Source: Streptomyces sp. NBC_01381 (lineage in GTDB: Bacteria; Actinomycetota; Actinomycetes; Streptomycetales; Streptomycetaceae). Taken from it: 64,000 bases of DNA. The notes below the pieces were generated by a model. It had not been told where the DNA came from, ran no database searches, and saw nothing but the letters and a program-made list of their open reading frames with translations. Positions within the stretch are counted from its first letter, which is position 1, and the number at the start of each line of letters is the position of its first letter. The position numbers were made by a program, and so were the translations under genes. The stretch lies in contig NZ_JAPEPI010000001.1 in the NCBI RefSeq assembly GCF_026340305.1, forward strand, positions 558,001 through 622,000, read 5' to 3'. Shown piece by piece: positions 20,268-29,029 of the stretch.

Positions 20268-21725
20268 GTGTCCCTGCGCGCACGCGTCACCACCATCGCC
20301 GCCACGGCCACCGCCCTGGCCGCCACCGGCCTCGCCCTGCCCTTCGCGGGCACCTCCGTCGCCGCCGAACCCACCCCTGTGGAGAGCGACTTCAACGGCG
20401 ACGGCTACGCCGACCTCGCCGTCGGCGTGCCCAGCGGCAGCGTCGACGGGAAGGCCAAGGCCGGTTACGTCAGTGTCGTCTTCGGCGGTGAGGACGGTCC
20501 CGGACGGCACGGCGCGCGGCGGATCACGCAGGCCACTGTCGAGGTGCCCGGCACCCCGGAGGGCGGTGACCGCTTCGGGGTCGCCGTCACGTCCGCGTAC
20601 ATCGACGACGACCCGTACGCCGACCTCGTCATCGGCGCCCCCGGCGAGGACATCGACGCCAAGACCGACGCGGGTTCCGTCACCGTCCTGTACGGCGCCG
20701 GTGACGGCTTCTCCGAGGCCGGGACCGCCGCCCGCGGGGCCGCGTCGGGCGACACGTACGGAAATGCCATCGTCGCCGCCGACTTCACCGGCGACACGGA
20801 CGTCGACCTGGCGATCGGCGGCAAGGACAAGGTCGTCGCCAACTACAACCCGCTCACCGCCGGCACCAGCACCCTCATGGCCGACCGCATGGGCGGCCGC
20901 GCCCCCGTCATGACGACGGGCGACTTCAACACCGACGGGCTTCCCGACCTCGCCCTCGGCTACTACACGCAGAACCAGCCCTACACCCAGTCCCACCTCC
21001 GCCTCTACGGCTGGAACAAGGACGAGAGCTCCATGGGCAACTTCTGGAACAACTCCAACGGCGCCGCGAACGCCCTCGCCTCCGGCGACTTCAACGGCGA
21101 CGGCTACGACGACCTCGCCGTCGGCAACTGCCGCGAGATCGCCGACGAGAACATCGACGACCCGTGCGGTCCGGAGCAGCTCACCAAGGGCGGCGGCATC
21201 CACATCCGGTTCGGCGGCGCCAACGGCAGCTTCGGCTGGGAGCAGCAGACGCTCAACCAGGACACCACGGGCGTGCCCGGCGTCGCCGAGACCGGTGACG
21301 GCTTCGGCGACGCGCTCGCCGCGGCGGACATCGACGCCGACGGCCACGACGACCTGATCGCGGGCGCCCCCGGCGAGGCGGTCGGCAGCGCGGCCCGTGC
21401 GGGCAGTTTCACCGTCCTGAAGGGCGGCGAGATCGGCCTCCTCGACGCGTCCGGGTCGGCGACGGGTGTCGGATACCAGCAGAACTCCGAGGGTGTCCCG
21501 GGCGTCGCCGAAACGGGTGACACCTTCGGCGCGGCGCTCACCATCAACGACTACAACGGCGACACCTACGCGGACCTGAACGCCGGCGCGCCCGGCGAGA
21601 ACGCCGCGGCGGGCGGCGTCTGGCACCTGCGCTCCTTCTCATCCGGCCCGGTCATCACCCCGAAGTCCCTCTCCCTGCCCGCCTCGTCGGACCCACTGGC
21701 CTACGGAGCGGTGCTCGGCCACTGA
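20268..21725 (+). CDS. secreted FG-GAP/VCBS repeat protein (array member 8)
   Basis: 485 residues from GTG 20268 (TTGGAG upstream). Signal peptide ends near TSVAAEP. Blades include DFNGDGYADLAVG, YIDDDPYADLVIG, DFTGDTDVDLAIG, DFNTDGLPDLALG, DFNGDGYDDLAVG, DIDADGHDDLIAG and DYNGDTYADLNAG. Several Ca-loop aspartates are replaced. Its C-terminal LPASSDPLAYGAVLGH resembles that of member 4 (LAGASEYGAVLGR), suggesting these two are the closest pair. Confidence 0.87.
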   Translation: MSLRARVTTIAATATALAATGLALPFAGTSVAAEPTPVESDFNGDGYADLAVGVPSGSVDGKAKAGYVSVVFGGEDGPGRHGARRITQATVEVPGTPEGGDRFGVAVTSAYIDDDPYADLVIGAPGEDIDAKTDAGSVTVLYGAGDGFSEAGTAARGAASGDTYGNAIVAADFTGDTDVDLAIGGKDKVVANYNPLTAGTSTLMADRMGGRAPVMTTGDFNTDGLPDLALGYYTQNQPYTQSHLRLYGWNKDESSMGNFWNNSNGAANALASGDFNGDGYDDLAVGNCREIADENIDDPCGPEQLTKGGGIHIRFGGANGSFGWEQQTLNQDTTGVPGVAETGDGFGDALAAADIDADGHDDLIAGAPGEAVGSAARAGSFTVLKGGEIGLLDASGSATGVGYQQNSEGVPGVAETGDTFGAALTINDYNGDTYADLNAGAPGENAAAGGVWHLRSFSSGPVITPKSLSLPASSDPLAYGAVLGH

Positions 21726-21749
21726 CCCCTCGGGGATCCCCCTAGGGGT
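21725..21749 (+). terminator. nested palindrome after the FG-GAP array
   Basis: ACCCCT and AGGGGT arms enclose a second GGGG/CCCC hairpin, immediately after the stop of array member 8. Plausible transcription end for the array. Confidence 0.5.
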
Positions 21750-21827
21750 TGTCACAGGTCGGCGGCAAAGCCCCTCTCCTCCTGGGGAGGGACGCCCCCG
21801 CGCCTTCAGACCAGGTACGTTCGATTC

Positions 21828-22784
21828 GTGGCTGGATTCAGGATCGGACGCGGCCGGGACAACCGCGCCCCGCAAGCGCGACCGCAACAACGACCGCGGC
21901 AGGAGCCGTACGGGCAGCAGGCCCCCCAGGGCCAGCAGCCGCCGTACGGCTATCCGCAGGCGCCTCCGGGCCCTCAGCAGTACGGGCGTCAGCCCTACGG
22001 CCAGGGGCCGGGCGGGCCCGGCGGGCCTGGCGGGCAGCAGTGGCCGCAGGCGGGCGGCAATCACGGGGAGCCGGAGTACTTCGGCGGACCGGATGACCCC
22101 GCTCACGGCGGACCAGGGGGACAGGGCGGCTACGACCCGTACGCCGCGAACAACCCGGGTCACACCCAGGCCTTCTCCATCGGCGAGGACCCCTACACCC
22201 AGGGCGACACCTACCGCGCGGGCCAGGCGAGCGCCCCGATGGGCCCGCGGCTGCACTGGAAGGACCTGCTGCGCGGCATCGTGCTGCGCCCGGGCCCGAC
22301 CTTCCTGCAGATGCGGGACTACGCGATGTGGGCCCCGGCCGTCATCGTGACGTTCCTCTACGGCCTGCTTGCGATCTTCGGCTTCGACGCGGCCCGCGAG
22401 GACGCGATCAACGCCACGCTCTCGTCGGCCGTCCCGTTCGTCCTGACGACCGGCGTCGCGATCACGATCAGCACCTTCATCCTGGGCGTGGTCACACACA
22501 CCCTCGCCCGCCAGCTCGGCGGCGACGGCGCCTGGCAGCCGACGGTCGGCCTCTCCATGCTGATCATGTCGATCACGGACGCGCCCCGCGTGGTGGTCGC
22601 GATGTTCCTCGGCGGCGGCCAGCCCTTCGTACAGCTCCTCGGCTGGGTGACCTGGGTCGCGGCGGGCGCGCTGCTCACCACGATGGTGAGCAAGTCGCAC
22701 GACCTGCCGTGGCCGAAGGCGCTGGGCGCGGCGTCGATCCAGCTCCTGGCGATCCTGGCGATCATCAAGCTGGGCACGTTCTAG
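21828..22784 (+). CDS. Yip1-family membrane protein
   Basis: 318 residues. The first 130 are Gln/Pro/Gly-rich low complexity (repeated GQQ and PYG), cytoplasmic and disordered. The C-terminal 180 form a Yip1 domain with about five membrane spans (WAPAVIVTFLYGLLAIFGF, VPFVLTTGVAITISTFILG and others). Function unknown in bacteria. GTG start; a terminator follows. Confidence 0.82.
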   Translation: MAGFRIGRGRDNRAPQARPQQRPRQEPYGQQAPQGQQPPYGYPQAPPGPQQYGRQPYGQGPGGPGGPGGQQWPQAGGNHGEPEYFGGPDDPAHGGPGGQGGYDPYAANNPGHTQAFSIGEDPYTQGDTYRAGQASAPMGPRLHWKDLLRGIVLRPGPTFLQMRDYAMWAPAVIVTFLYGLLAIFGFDAAREDAINATLSSAVPFVLTTGVAITISTFILGVVTHTLARQLGGDGAWQPTVGLSMLIMSITDAPRVVVAMFLGGGQPFVQLLGWVTWVAAGALLTTMVSKSHDLPWPKALGAASIQLLAILAIIKLGTF

Positions 22785-22804
22785 TACGGACATACGGACA
22801 CGAG

Positions 22805-22843
22805 AAAGGGCCCCGGCGGACGAAAGTCCACCGGGGCCCTTCT
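22805..22843. terminator. bidirectional hairpin terminator
   Basis: AAAGGGCCCCGGNGGAC and its complement around a GAAA loop, with a T-run on each side. It lies between the convergent Yip1 and phosphoribosyltransferase genes and can serve both. Confidence 0.88.
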
Positions 22844-22853
22844 GTTCACGTGC

Positions 22854-23351
22854 TCAGGCGTCGAGAACCTGCCCCGCACGCTTCACGACGGGCGGCTCGA
22901 CACTCCACGGGAAGTTGATCCACTCATCGGTCCGCTTCCACACGTACTCGCACTTCACGAGGGAGTGCGACTTCTCATAGATGACGGCGGACCGCACTTC
23001 AGCCACATGATCGAGGCAGAAGTCGTGGACGAGCTTCAGAGTCTTCCCGGTATCGGCGACATCATCAGCGATCAAGACCTTCTTGTCGGTGAAGTCGATC
23101 GCGTTCGGCACGGGCGCGAGCATGACGGGCATTTCCAGGGTGGTCCCGACCCCGGTGTAGAACTCCACATTCACCAGGTGGATGTTCTTGCAGTCGAGCG
23201 CGTAGGCGAGCCCGCCGGCGACGAAGACGCCGCCGCGCGCGATGGAGAGCACGACATCCGGCTGGTACCCGTCATCGGCGATGGTCTGCGCCAGCTCGCG
23301 CACAGCACGGCCGAACTTCTCGTACGAAAGATTCTCGCGCACGTCACTCAT
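22854..23351 (-). CDS. phosphoribosyltransferase
   Basis: 165 residues with the type I PRPP-binding loop VLIADDVADTGKT and a conserved SIARGG loop, close to xanthine/hypoxanthine phosphoribosyltransferases. It would add a ribose-phosphate to a purine base; the exact base is not clear. Start ATG 23351 gives MSDVRENLSYEKFG; a GTG 12 nt upstream is possible. It begins 8 nt after dcd ends, so the two nucleotide-metabolism genes probably share a transcript. Confidence 0.85.
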   Translation of the reverse strand: MSDVRENLSYEKFGRAVRELAQTIADDGYQPDVVLSIARGGVFVAGGLAYALDCKNIHLVNVEFYTGVGTTLEMPVMLAPVPNAIDFTDKKVLIADDVADTGKTLKLVHDFCLDHVAEVRSAVIYEKSHSLVKCEYVWKRTDEWINFPWSVEPPVVKRAGQVLDA

Positions 23352-23359
23352 GCTGGATG

Positions 23360-23935
23360 TCACACCTGTGTCCGATGGAAATTGAGGAAGGAGCGGGAGG
23401 CGGTCGGCCCGCGCTGCCCCTGATAACGCGACCCGTACCGCTCCGACCCGTAGGGCGACTCGGCGGGCGAGGTCAGCCGGAACATGCACAGCTGCCCGAT
23501 CTTCATCCCCGGCCAGAGCTTGATCGGCAGCGTGGCGAGGTTCGACAGCTCCAGGGTCACGTGCCCGCTGAACCCCGGGTCGATGAACCCGGCGGTGGAG
23601 TGCGTGACGAGCCCGAGGCGTCCCAGGCTGGACTTGCCCTCCAACCGGCTCGCGAGGTCATCCGGCAGGCTGATGACCTCGTACGTAGAGGCGAGCACGA
23701 ACTCCCCCGGGTGGAGGATGAACGGCTCGTCACCCTCGGGCTCCACGAGCCGCGTCAGATCGGCCTGCTCGACGGAGGGGTCGATGTGTGGATACCGGTG
23801 GTTCTCGAACACCCGGAAGTAGCGGTCGAGCCGCACATCGATGCTCGAGGGCTGCACCATGGATTCGTCGTACGGATCGATCCGTACCCGTCCGGCGTCG
23901 ATCTCGGCCCGGATGTCCTTGTCTGAGAGAAGCAC
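23360..23935 (-). CDS. dcd: dCTP deaminase
   Basis: 191 residues, full length. It opens [17 protein letters not shown] and carries the trimeric dUTPase-superfamily motifs SSLGRLGL and [21 protein letters not shown]. It converts dCTP to dUTP for thymidylate synthesis. Confidence 0.95.
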   Translation of the reverse strand: MLLSDKDIRAEIDAGRVRIDPYDESMVQPSSIDVRLDRYFRVFENHRYPHIDPSVEQADLTRLVEPEGDEPFILHPGEFVLASTYEVISLPDDLASRLEGKSSLGRLGLVTHSTAGFIDPGFSGHVTLELSNLATLPIKLWPGMKIGQLCMFRLTSPAESPYGSERYGSRYQGQRGPTASRSFLNFHRTQV

Positions 23936-24042
23936 GCACCGAGGATACGCAGAGCGCGCGGGCCCGCCCCAATCGGACGGTTCCCGCGCGCCTCACTGCT
24001 GTCGCCCTGCTGCCGCCTGCGACCGTCTCCGGTCGCGCCCCG

Positions 24043-24201
24043 CTACCGCTTCTGCGCCATGACCGGCACGGCATGCCGCAGCCGGGCACATCGTGGGCAG
24101 CGGATGAGACGGCCGGGCCCGAGCCGGTCGGCCTTCTGCATCGGGAACGAAGCGGTGCTGAACACGTGCCCTTCGGCACAACGGACGACGGTGCGCTCCA
24201 T
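24043..24201 (-). CDS. small zinc-ribbon protein
   Basis: 52 residues: MERTVVRCAEGHVFST at the start and RLIRCPRCARLR near the end. Two metal-ligand knuckles (C-x2-GH and CPRC) predict one zinc site. GAGGAC lies just upstream of ATG 24201. I recall near-identical small proteins in other Streptomyces. Function unknown. Confidence 0.7.
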   Translation of the reverse strand: MERTVVRCAEGHVFSTASFPMQKADRLGPGRLIRCPRCARLRHAVPVMAQKR

Positions 24202-24495
24202 CAAGTCCTCGAGTCCCTTCCCCAAAGCCGTAGTTGAGCTCGCAGCTCCTCGCACGGTGCACGCGCGGTGCTCGTACGCGAGCTGACGACGAAGGGCCAC
24301 ATTACGGGACGAAAGGGGCGCCCCTCCAGGCGGCACTCCGGTCCCCCACGGTACGCCCCAACTCCCGCGCCCCGCAGCGCCATCCACGCCCCGAACACCC
24401 CCCGGGACACCAGGAAGCCCCGGGGAGAAAACACCCGGGGCCTGGCATGAGGTAGAGTGTGCGGCATTACGACACCGTCTCGGACGGCGTCTTAC

Positions 24496-24566
24496 GCGGG
24501 TGTAGTTTAGTGGTAGAACATCAGCTTCCCAAGCTGAGAGTGCGAGTTCGATTCTCGTCACCCGCT
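24496..24566 (+). tRNA. tRNA-Gly (anticodon CCC)
   Basis: 71 nt without an encoded CCA. Acceptor GCGGGTG pairs with CACCCGC, there is a D-arm (TAGTTTAGTGGTAGAA), the anticodon stem TCAGC/GCTGA encloses loop TTCCCAA (CCC, reads GGG), and the T-arm is GCGAGTTCGATTCTCGT. Its 3' half is the integration target of the element to the right. Confidence 0.95.
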
Positions 24567-24611
24567 CTTGTTTGAACCCCCAGGTCTTGGACCCGGGGGT
24601 TCTTTGCTGTC
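24523..24611. repeat. attL: 89-bp direct repeat, tRNA-Gly 3' part plus terminator
   Basis: Identical over 89 nt to 31320-31408. The repeat starts in the anticodon stem (AGCTTCCCAAGCTGAG) and ends after the terminator (TTCTTTGCTGTC). The tRNA is complete only at this left copy, so integration restored it here. Confidence 0.92.
24574..24602 (+). terminator. tRNA-Gly terminator
   Basis: GAACCCCC and GGGGGTTC arms followed by TCTTT, 7 nt past the tRNA. An identical copy lies at 31371-31399 within the second att repeat. Confidence 0.85.
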
Positions 24612-25299
24612 AGGAGCTGATCAGGCGGCTGTCGAAGCCGGAGCCCAGCAGGCGCTCGTAAGCGGCGTGCACGTCGTCCGGTACGTCCTGCTCGACGGCG
24701 AAGCCGAGCCTTGGGTACTCGATGATCCGCTGCAGGTCGCCGACGAGCATGTCGACGACGAGCTTCTCGTCACCGATCGATTTGATGTAGTCGTCCAGCT
24801 CCAGCGGCTCGGACGCGCAGATGACGTCGGCCTCGGGCCACAGCTTGCGGCAGGTCGCGTACGAGCGGCGCTCCATGTACGGCTTGGAGATCAGCATCAG
24901 GGAGTCGACCTGGACGCCGGCCCGCTGGAGCAGGTCGCGGGAGAGCGTGACGTTCTGACCGGTGTTGGCTGCGTTCGCCTCGACGAGGATCGCCTCGTCC
25001 GGTACGCCGAGGGACAGGGCGTGCTCGCGGTAGTGCACGGCTTCGCCGCGCGGGAACCGGGCACGGGTGGTGGGGCTGTTGCCGCCGCTGAAGACCAGAA
25101 CCGGGAAGAGACCGGCGCGGTAGAGGTCCGCGGAGGCGGTGGCCACGCCGAGGTCGTGGCTGCCCAGACCGATCGCCGCAGAGCAGGGGCGGAGTTCGTG
25201 GCCCATCTGGTGGTAGTCCCAGATGAGTTCGGCGTCGTGAAACTGCTCGTCGGTGATGGTGCGCTGCGCACGGTCCGGCACTACGACTCCCTGCCTCAT
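24610..25299 (-). CDS. YdcF-like DUF218 protein
   Basis: 229 residues with the ElyC/SanA/YdcF (DUF218) fold: LGSHDLGVATASADLYRAG, LVFSGGNS, EANAANTGQNVTLS and SLMLISKPYMERRSYATC. No signal peptide or membrane span, so cytoplasmic, like E. coli YdcF (which binds S-adenosylmethionine) rather than SanA. Its ATG overlaps the stop of the TPR-regulator gene by 4 nt (ATGA). Its stop codon overlaps the end of attL. An S-adenosylhomocysteinase-like gene in the same island makes a link to SAM metabolism tempting but unproven. Confidence 0.8.
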   Translation of the reverse strand: MRQGVVVPDRAQRTITDEQFHDAELIWDYHQMGHELRPCSAAIGLGSHDLGVATASADLYRAGLFPVLVFSGGNSPTTRARFPRGEAVHYREHALSLGVPDEAILVEANAANTGQNVTLSRDLLQRAGVQVDSLMLISKPYMERRSYATCRKLWPEADVICASEPLELDDYIKSIGDEKLVVDMLVGDLQRIIEYPRLGFAVEQDVPDDVHAAYERLLGSGFDSRLISS

Positions 25300-26341
25300 C
25301 CTCGCTGGCCCATTCGGATGCCCTCGATGCTGCGCAGCTGATGGCTCAGGCCGTACTGCTGAGCCACCTGTGCTGCTTGGTCGAGGACGGACAGCCCATC
25401 ATTCCGGGTCGCCGGGTCGGACAGAAGGATGTGCCCGTGCGCGGTATCCAGGCGCACCCGTTGCATCGGGGAGTCGATCGTGCCGCTCTGCCGGGCGATG
25501 TCGATGTAGTGCAGGGCTCGGGTCAGGTCGCCGGCGCCACGGTGGGCAAGGGCGAGCTTCTGGTGGGCGACCGACCAGTCCTCCGGCTCGCCGAGTTCCT
25601 CGAATTCGCGGGTGGCGGTAGCCATGACGGTGCTGGCATATTCGTTGTCGCCCTCCTTGCTGAGTGCGGTGCCCACCCAGAGACGGGCCCGGGCCCGGTC
25701 GCGGCGGCTGAGGCGTTCGTCTGTGGCCAGTTGCTCGTACTGGCGGGCGGAGTGGTCCAGCTGTCCGGCCATCTCGTTGACGACGGCCAGGGAGAGTTCG
25801 ATCTGTGCGACTCGGCGCGGGATGTCGAGTTCGGCGAACAGGCCGCGTGCGGTGGCGTACGACTGCCTGGCCGAGAGCGGGCCGAGATCACGCCCTGATC
25901 CCGTTGCAGATCGCCGAGCAGGGCCAGTGAACGCCCGTACAGGTACCTGCCTTTGAGGTCAAAGGTGCGCGGGTTGTGGGAGCCGAGCCAACGGTTGAGC
26001 AGGCTGGCGGCGAAGGTGAAGTTCTGGCGGCTGAGGCAGACGATGGCACGGTCGATGTCCTCGGTCCACGTCTCGTGGTCCGGCGTCCGCCCGTCGGCCT
26101 GACTGCCGCCGAAGACCAGTCGCTCGAAGCGGGCCTGCGCGAGCGCATCGGCGCGGGCCAGGGCGGTGTCCAGGATGGCCTGGGTGTCCGGGCGTGGCCG
26201 GGTGGTCTCGCCGAGGTCCTCCCATTTGGCCACGGTGCGCAGGGCGACCCCGAGGTGCTCGGCGAAGGCCCGCATGCTCATGCGCAGCGCGGCACGCAGG
26301 GCACTCGCCTCTCGGCCGGTCCACTCCTGCACGTTGACCAC
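25296..26341 (-). pseudogene. XRE-family regulator with TPR domain, frameshifted
   Basis: From GTG 26341 (GGAGG 6 nt upstream) the frame encodes an HTH (ALRAALRMSMRAFAEHLGV, TVAKWEDLG) and the first TPR-like helices up to DLQRDQGVIS. Homology then continues in another frame from PLSARQSYATARGLFAEL to LRSIEGIRMGQRG. A single-base change near 25885-25892 (probably one lost C) separates the halves. Restored, it would be about 348 residues. It may be a true inactivation or a sequencing error; the downstream gene is still coupled by ATGA. Confidence 0.75.
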
Positions 26342-26460
26342 GGGCAGCCTCCCTCCGCAACGCATGGAAGCACGCAGAGTGACCAGGCGGAGCGGAAAGT
26401 GCATCGGAAGTGCAACAGCCGGTCATTTCACGGCCGTTCGGCTCTCGCGACGCTGCTGAC

Positions 26461-26877
26461 ATGCCATCCGAACCCCTCACGGAACACCGACCGGTTCACG
26501 GGCCTTACGTCTACGGCTACCTGCGGCAGGGCCGGGCCCACCCTGGGCGCCGCCAGGCCTTGGCCGAATCGCTGGCTCTGTACTGCGTCCAGCACGAACT
26601 CACCCTGTGCGATGTATTCACCGAAGCCGACGCCGACGCCACGGCCCACGGCCTCCGCTCACCGGCGTTCGCAGGAGCTCTCGACGTCCTCGCTCTGCCG
26701 GATACGTACGGACTCGTCATCCCCACCCTCAGCCACCTCGGGCCCAAGCACGTGGCCGCGGAGCGCGAGCGGCAGATAGCCGGCCTCGACGTACGCCTGA
26801 TGATGATCCGGCCGCCGCAGGCAAGGCGGACTCGCACGCCTGCGGGAGCCGGCGGACAAGCGGAGGGCGGTGCGTGA
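26461..26877 (+). CDS. resolvase-fold-like small protein without catalytic serine
   Basis: 138 residues. The pattern YVYGYLRQGRAHPGRRQALAE, LCDVFTEADADA, LDVLALPDTYGLVIPTLSHLG follows the N-terminal fold of serine recombinases (YxRVS, then EDxxSG, then VVxxLDRLGR). The position of the nucleophile Ser is occupied by Gln/Gly, so strand exchange is not expected. It begins the plus-strand operon, divergent from the TPR regulator. Stop and next start overlap (TGATG). Confidence 0.6.
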   Translation: MPSEPLTEHRPVHGPYVYGYLRQGRAHPGRRQALAESLALYCVQHELTLCDVFTEADADATAHGLRSPAFAGALDVLALPDTYGLVIPTLSHLGPKHVAAERERQIAGLDVRLMMIRPPQARRTRTPAGAGGQAEGGA

Positions 26878-27383
26878 TGCACGTCCGCGAGGCTCTGCGC
26901 AGGGCACCACTCATCGACGATCTGCCCGGCCTACACCTTCTGGCAGTCGGCAGCGGCTGGGATCTCCTCCGCGTGACCGCGGAGCCCGGGTTCTTGGCGC
27001 TGGCCATGCTGCGAACGACCGGTCAGTCCATTGGCCCCGTGCTCTACGACCGACCCAGCGCCCGCCTGTACTTCGCCATCCCCTCGGGCACGACCGACAG
27101 CTGGCAGGACCTGCCCGTACGGCTGCTCTCCCACGGCTCATGGCTGGTCGCTCCGAGCCCCTACCGGGCTCACGAGTACTTCGGCGGCTGGTGCGAACTG
27201 CCCGACGACGACACCCTCACCGACCCCGAGAAGCTCCGTCATGCCCTGCATAAGTACGCCGCCACCACCGCCACTCCCGAAGAGAGCCCGTCATGGAAAC
27301 CTTCGAACGCGCCTGCCTCGATGCCTACTTCAGCCGCATCGCCTCCCGATTCACCCCAACCGAGCGCCCTGCAGCGTTCCTGA
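26877..27383 (+). CDS. hypothetical protein
   Basis: 168 residues from ATG 26877, coupled to the preceding gene. Soluble; contains LLAVGSGWDLLRVTAEPG, YFAIPSGTTDSWQDLPV and YRAHEYFGGWCELPDDD. I recognise no family; the first 130 residues resemble the small alpha/beta proteins often seen beside DUF317 genes, but this is a guess. Its last 91 nt overlap the next gene in another frame, an unusually long overlap. The true stop may therefore reflect a frameshift shortening the C-terminus. Confidence 0.6.
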   Translation: MHVREALRRAPLIDDLPGLHLLAVGSGWDLLRVTAEPGFLALAMLRTTGQSIGPVLYDRPSARLYFAIPSGTTDSWQDLPVRLLSHGSWLVAPSPYRAHEYFGGWCELPDDDTLTDPEKLRHALHKYAATTATPEESPSWKPSNAPASMPTSAASPPDSPQPSALQRS

Positions 27384-28417
27384 TCACTCACCTGCTGCCC
27401 GAGCGGCCCGCCTTCGTACGAGGAGTGGGCGCCGTCACCGAGCTGCGCGCCGTACTTCCCAAGCCCAAGTCGGTACACGAGGAGGCGGTACGCCAGCTCG
27501 AAGGCGACGGATACGCCTGCGACAACCTCACCCGCGAGCTGTCCGCCGACCCCGACCGGGCCCTGCGCTACATCGAGGCACGCGCTGCCGGTCGCCAAGT
27601 CGTCCTCCTCGACGTCGGCGGCTACTTCACCCCCGCCCTCGACGCCCTGTGCGACCGTTTCTCAGGCCAGATCCTCGGCGTCGTCGAGGACACCGAGAAC
27701 GGCCACCGCCGCTACGCCGACCACGACAAACTCCCCTGCCCCGTACTCTCCGTAGCCCGATCCCCGCTCAAGGACCCCGAGGACTTCCTGGTCGGCCAGT
27801 CCGTCGTCTTCTCCACCGAGGCCCTGATGCGTGGCCGAGGCGACATTCTGCACGGCCGCACCGCTCTCGTGATCGGCTTCGGCAAGCTGGGCAGCTCCAT
27901 CGCCCGCCTGCTGCACGCCAAGGGCATCCGCGTCAGTGTCTACGACATCGATCCCGTGCGCCGCACGCAGGCACTCTCACAAGGCTTCACCGTCGCTCGT
28001 GACCGCGCCGGCGGACTCGAGGACGCCGGCCTCGTCCTGTGCGCCACCGGATCGCTCTCCCTGCGCGGCGAGGACTTCGCCCGCCTGCGCAATGGGGCGT
28101 ACGTCGCAACCGTCACCAGCAGCGAGGACGAACTCGAACTCGCCGGGCTGCCCAACGTCTACGAGCGGGCCACGATCGGCGACCACGTCACCCGGTACCT
28201 CACCACCGGCCACTACTTCTATCTCCTCAACGGCGGCAACGCCGTCAACTTCCTGCACGGCGCCAGCGTGGGACCGTTCATCTTCCTCGTCCAGGCCGAG
28301 ATACTCGCCGCCTCCACCGCCCTCGCCCGCGGCGGCCTCGCCCCCGGACTACATGAACTGCCGCCCGCCGACCGGGCCACCATCGCCGCCACCTGGCTCG
28401 ACTACTTCAACCGCTAG
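27293..28417 (+). CDS. S-adenosylhomocysteinase-like NAD-binding protein
   Basis: 374 residues, shorter than genuine S-adenosylhomocysteinase (about 430-490). It has the Rossmann motif VIGFGKLGSSIARLLHAKG with the following acidic residue (YDID), and a C-terminal region (TIGDHVTRYLTTGHYFYLLNGGNAVNF) laid out like the adenosylhomocysteinase C-terminus. A CxD-type substrate motif is not evident. It probably binds NAD and a nucleoside-like ligand; the reaction is unknown. Confidence 0.72.
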   Translation: METFERACLDAYFSRIASRFTPTERPAAFLITHLLPERPAFVRGVGAVTELRAVLPKPKSVHEEAVRQLEGDGYACDNLTRELSADPDRALRYIEARAAGRQVVLLDVGGYFTPALDALCDRFSGQILGVVEDTENGHRRYADHDKLPCPVLSVARSPLKDPEDFLVGQSVVFSTEALMRGRGDILHGRTALVIGFGKLGSSIARLLHAKGIRVSVYDIDPVRRTQALSQGFTVARDRAGGLEDAGLVLCATGSLSLRGEDFARLRNGAYVATVTSSEDELELAGLPNVYERATIGDHVTRYLTTGHYFYLLNGGNAVNFLHGASVGPFIFLVQAEILAASTALARGGLAPGLHELPPADRATIAATWLDYFNR

Positions 28418-28428
28418 GAGATTCCACC

Positions 28429-28971
28429 GTGCCCGTCACCGCGGCCCACGTCAGGACCATGCTCAACGACTACCTCGATGCCCGCCCCGACGAGAAGCCC
28501 CTCCTCGCACCGCTCACCGAACTCCTGGACGCCGAGGCCGACGTCACCTCACGCAAGGAGTTCCGTGGCCACGTCACCGCCGGCGCCATCCTGGCCGACC
28601 CTGACGGGCGCATCCTCCACATCCGCCACCGCGCCCTGAACCGTTGGCTGCTGCCCGGTGGCCACCTGGAATCCGAGGACACCGGCCTCCTCACGGCAGC
28701 CCAAAGGGAGTTGACCGAGGAGACCGGCATTCCAGCCTCCGTGGTCACCCCGGCCGGTCACCTCCCGATCCACATCGACGCCCACCGGATCCCCGCCAAC
28801 CAGGCGAAAGAGGAGCCTGAGCACCACCACTTCGACTTCCGCTTCCTCTTCCGCACTTCCGCCGACGTAGTCGAGTTGCAGACCGAGGAGGTCACGGCTG
28901 CGGCGTGGCACGCTGCGGACACCATCACCGATGTGCCCCTGCGGGACCAAGTGCTGCGCGCCCTGCGCTGA
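28429..28971 (+). CDS. NUDIX hydrolase
   Basis: 180 residues. The Nudix box is present as GGHLESEDTGLLTAA then QRELTEETGI, with REL and EE catalytic residues intact, preceded by a 45-residue helical extension. It would cleave a nucleoside diphosphate linked to another group. It starts 11 nt after the adenosylhomocysteinase-like gene (TAGGAG), so it is the last gene of the operon. Confidence 0.85.
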   Translation: MPVTAAHVRTMLNDYLDARPDEKPLLAPLTELLDAEADVTSRKEFRGHVTAGAILADPDGRILHIRHRALNRWLLPGGHLESEDTGLLTAAQRELTEETGIPASVVTPAGHLPIHIDAHRIPANQAKEEPEHHHFDFRFLFRTSADVVELQTEEVTAAAWHAADTITDVPLRDQVLRALR

Positions 28972-29029
28972 ATCACGTGCGGCGGGGTCACGGGCATTGG
29001 CGGTGTGCACTCATGGATTCCGTCACGTT

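Noticed and set aside
10864..21725. FG-GAP array as a toxin-delivery or polymorphic toxin locus
   Set aside because: No toxin, immunity or secretion-specific domain is seen; every member is only signal peptide plus propeller.
24202..24495. Gene upstream of tRNA-Gly (several short overlapping frames)
   Set aside because: No frame has a convincing start and family pattern apart from the 52-aa zinc-ribbon protein.
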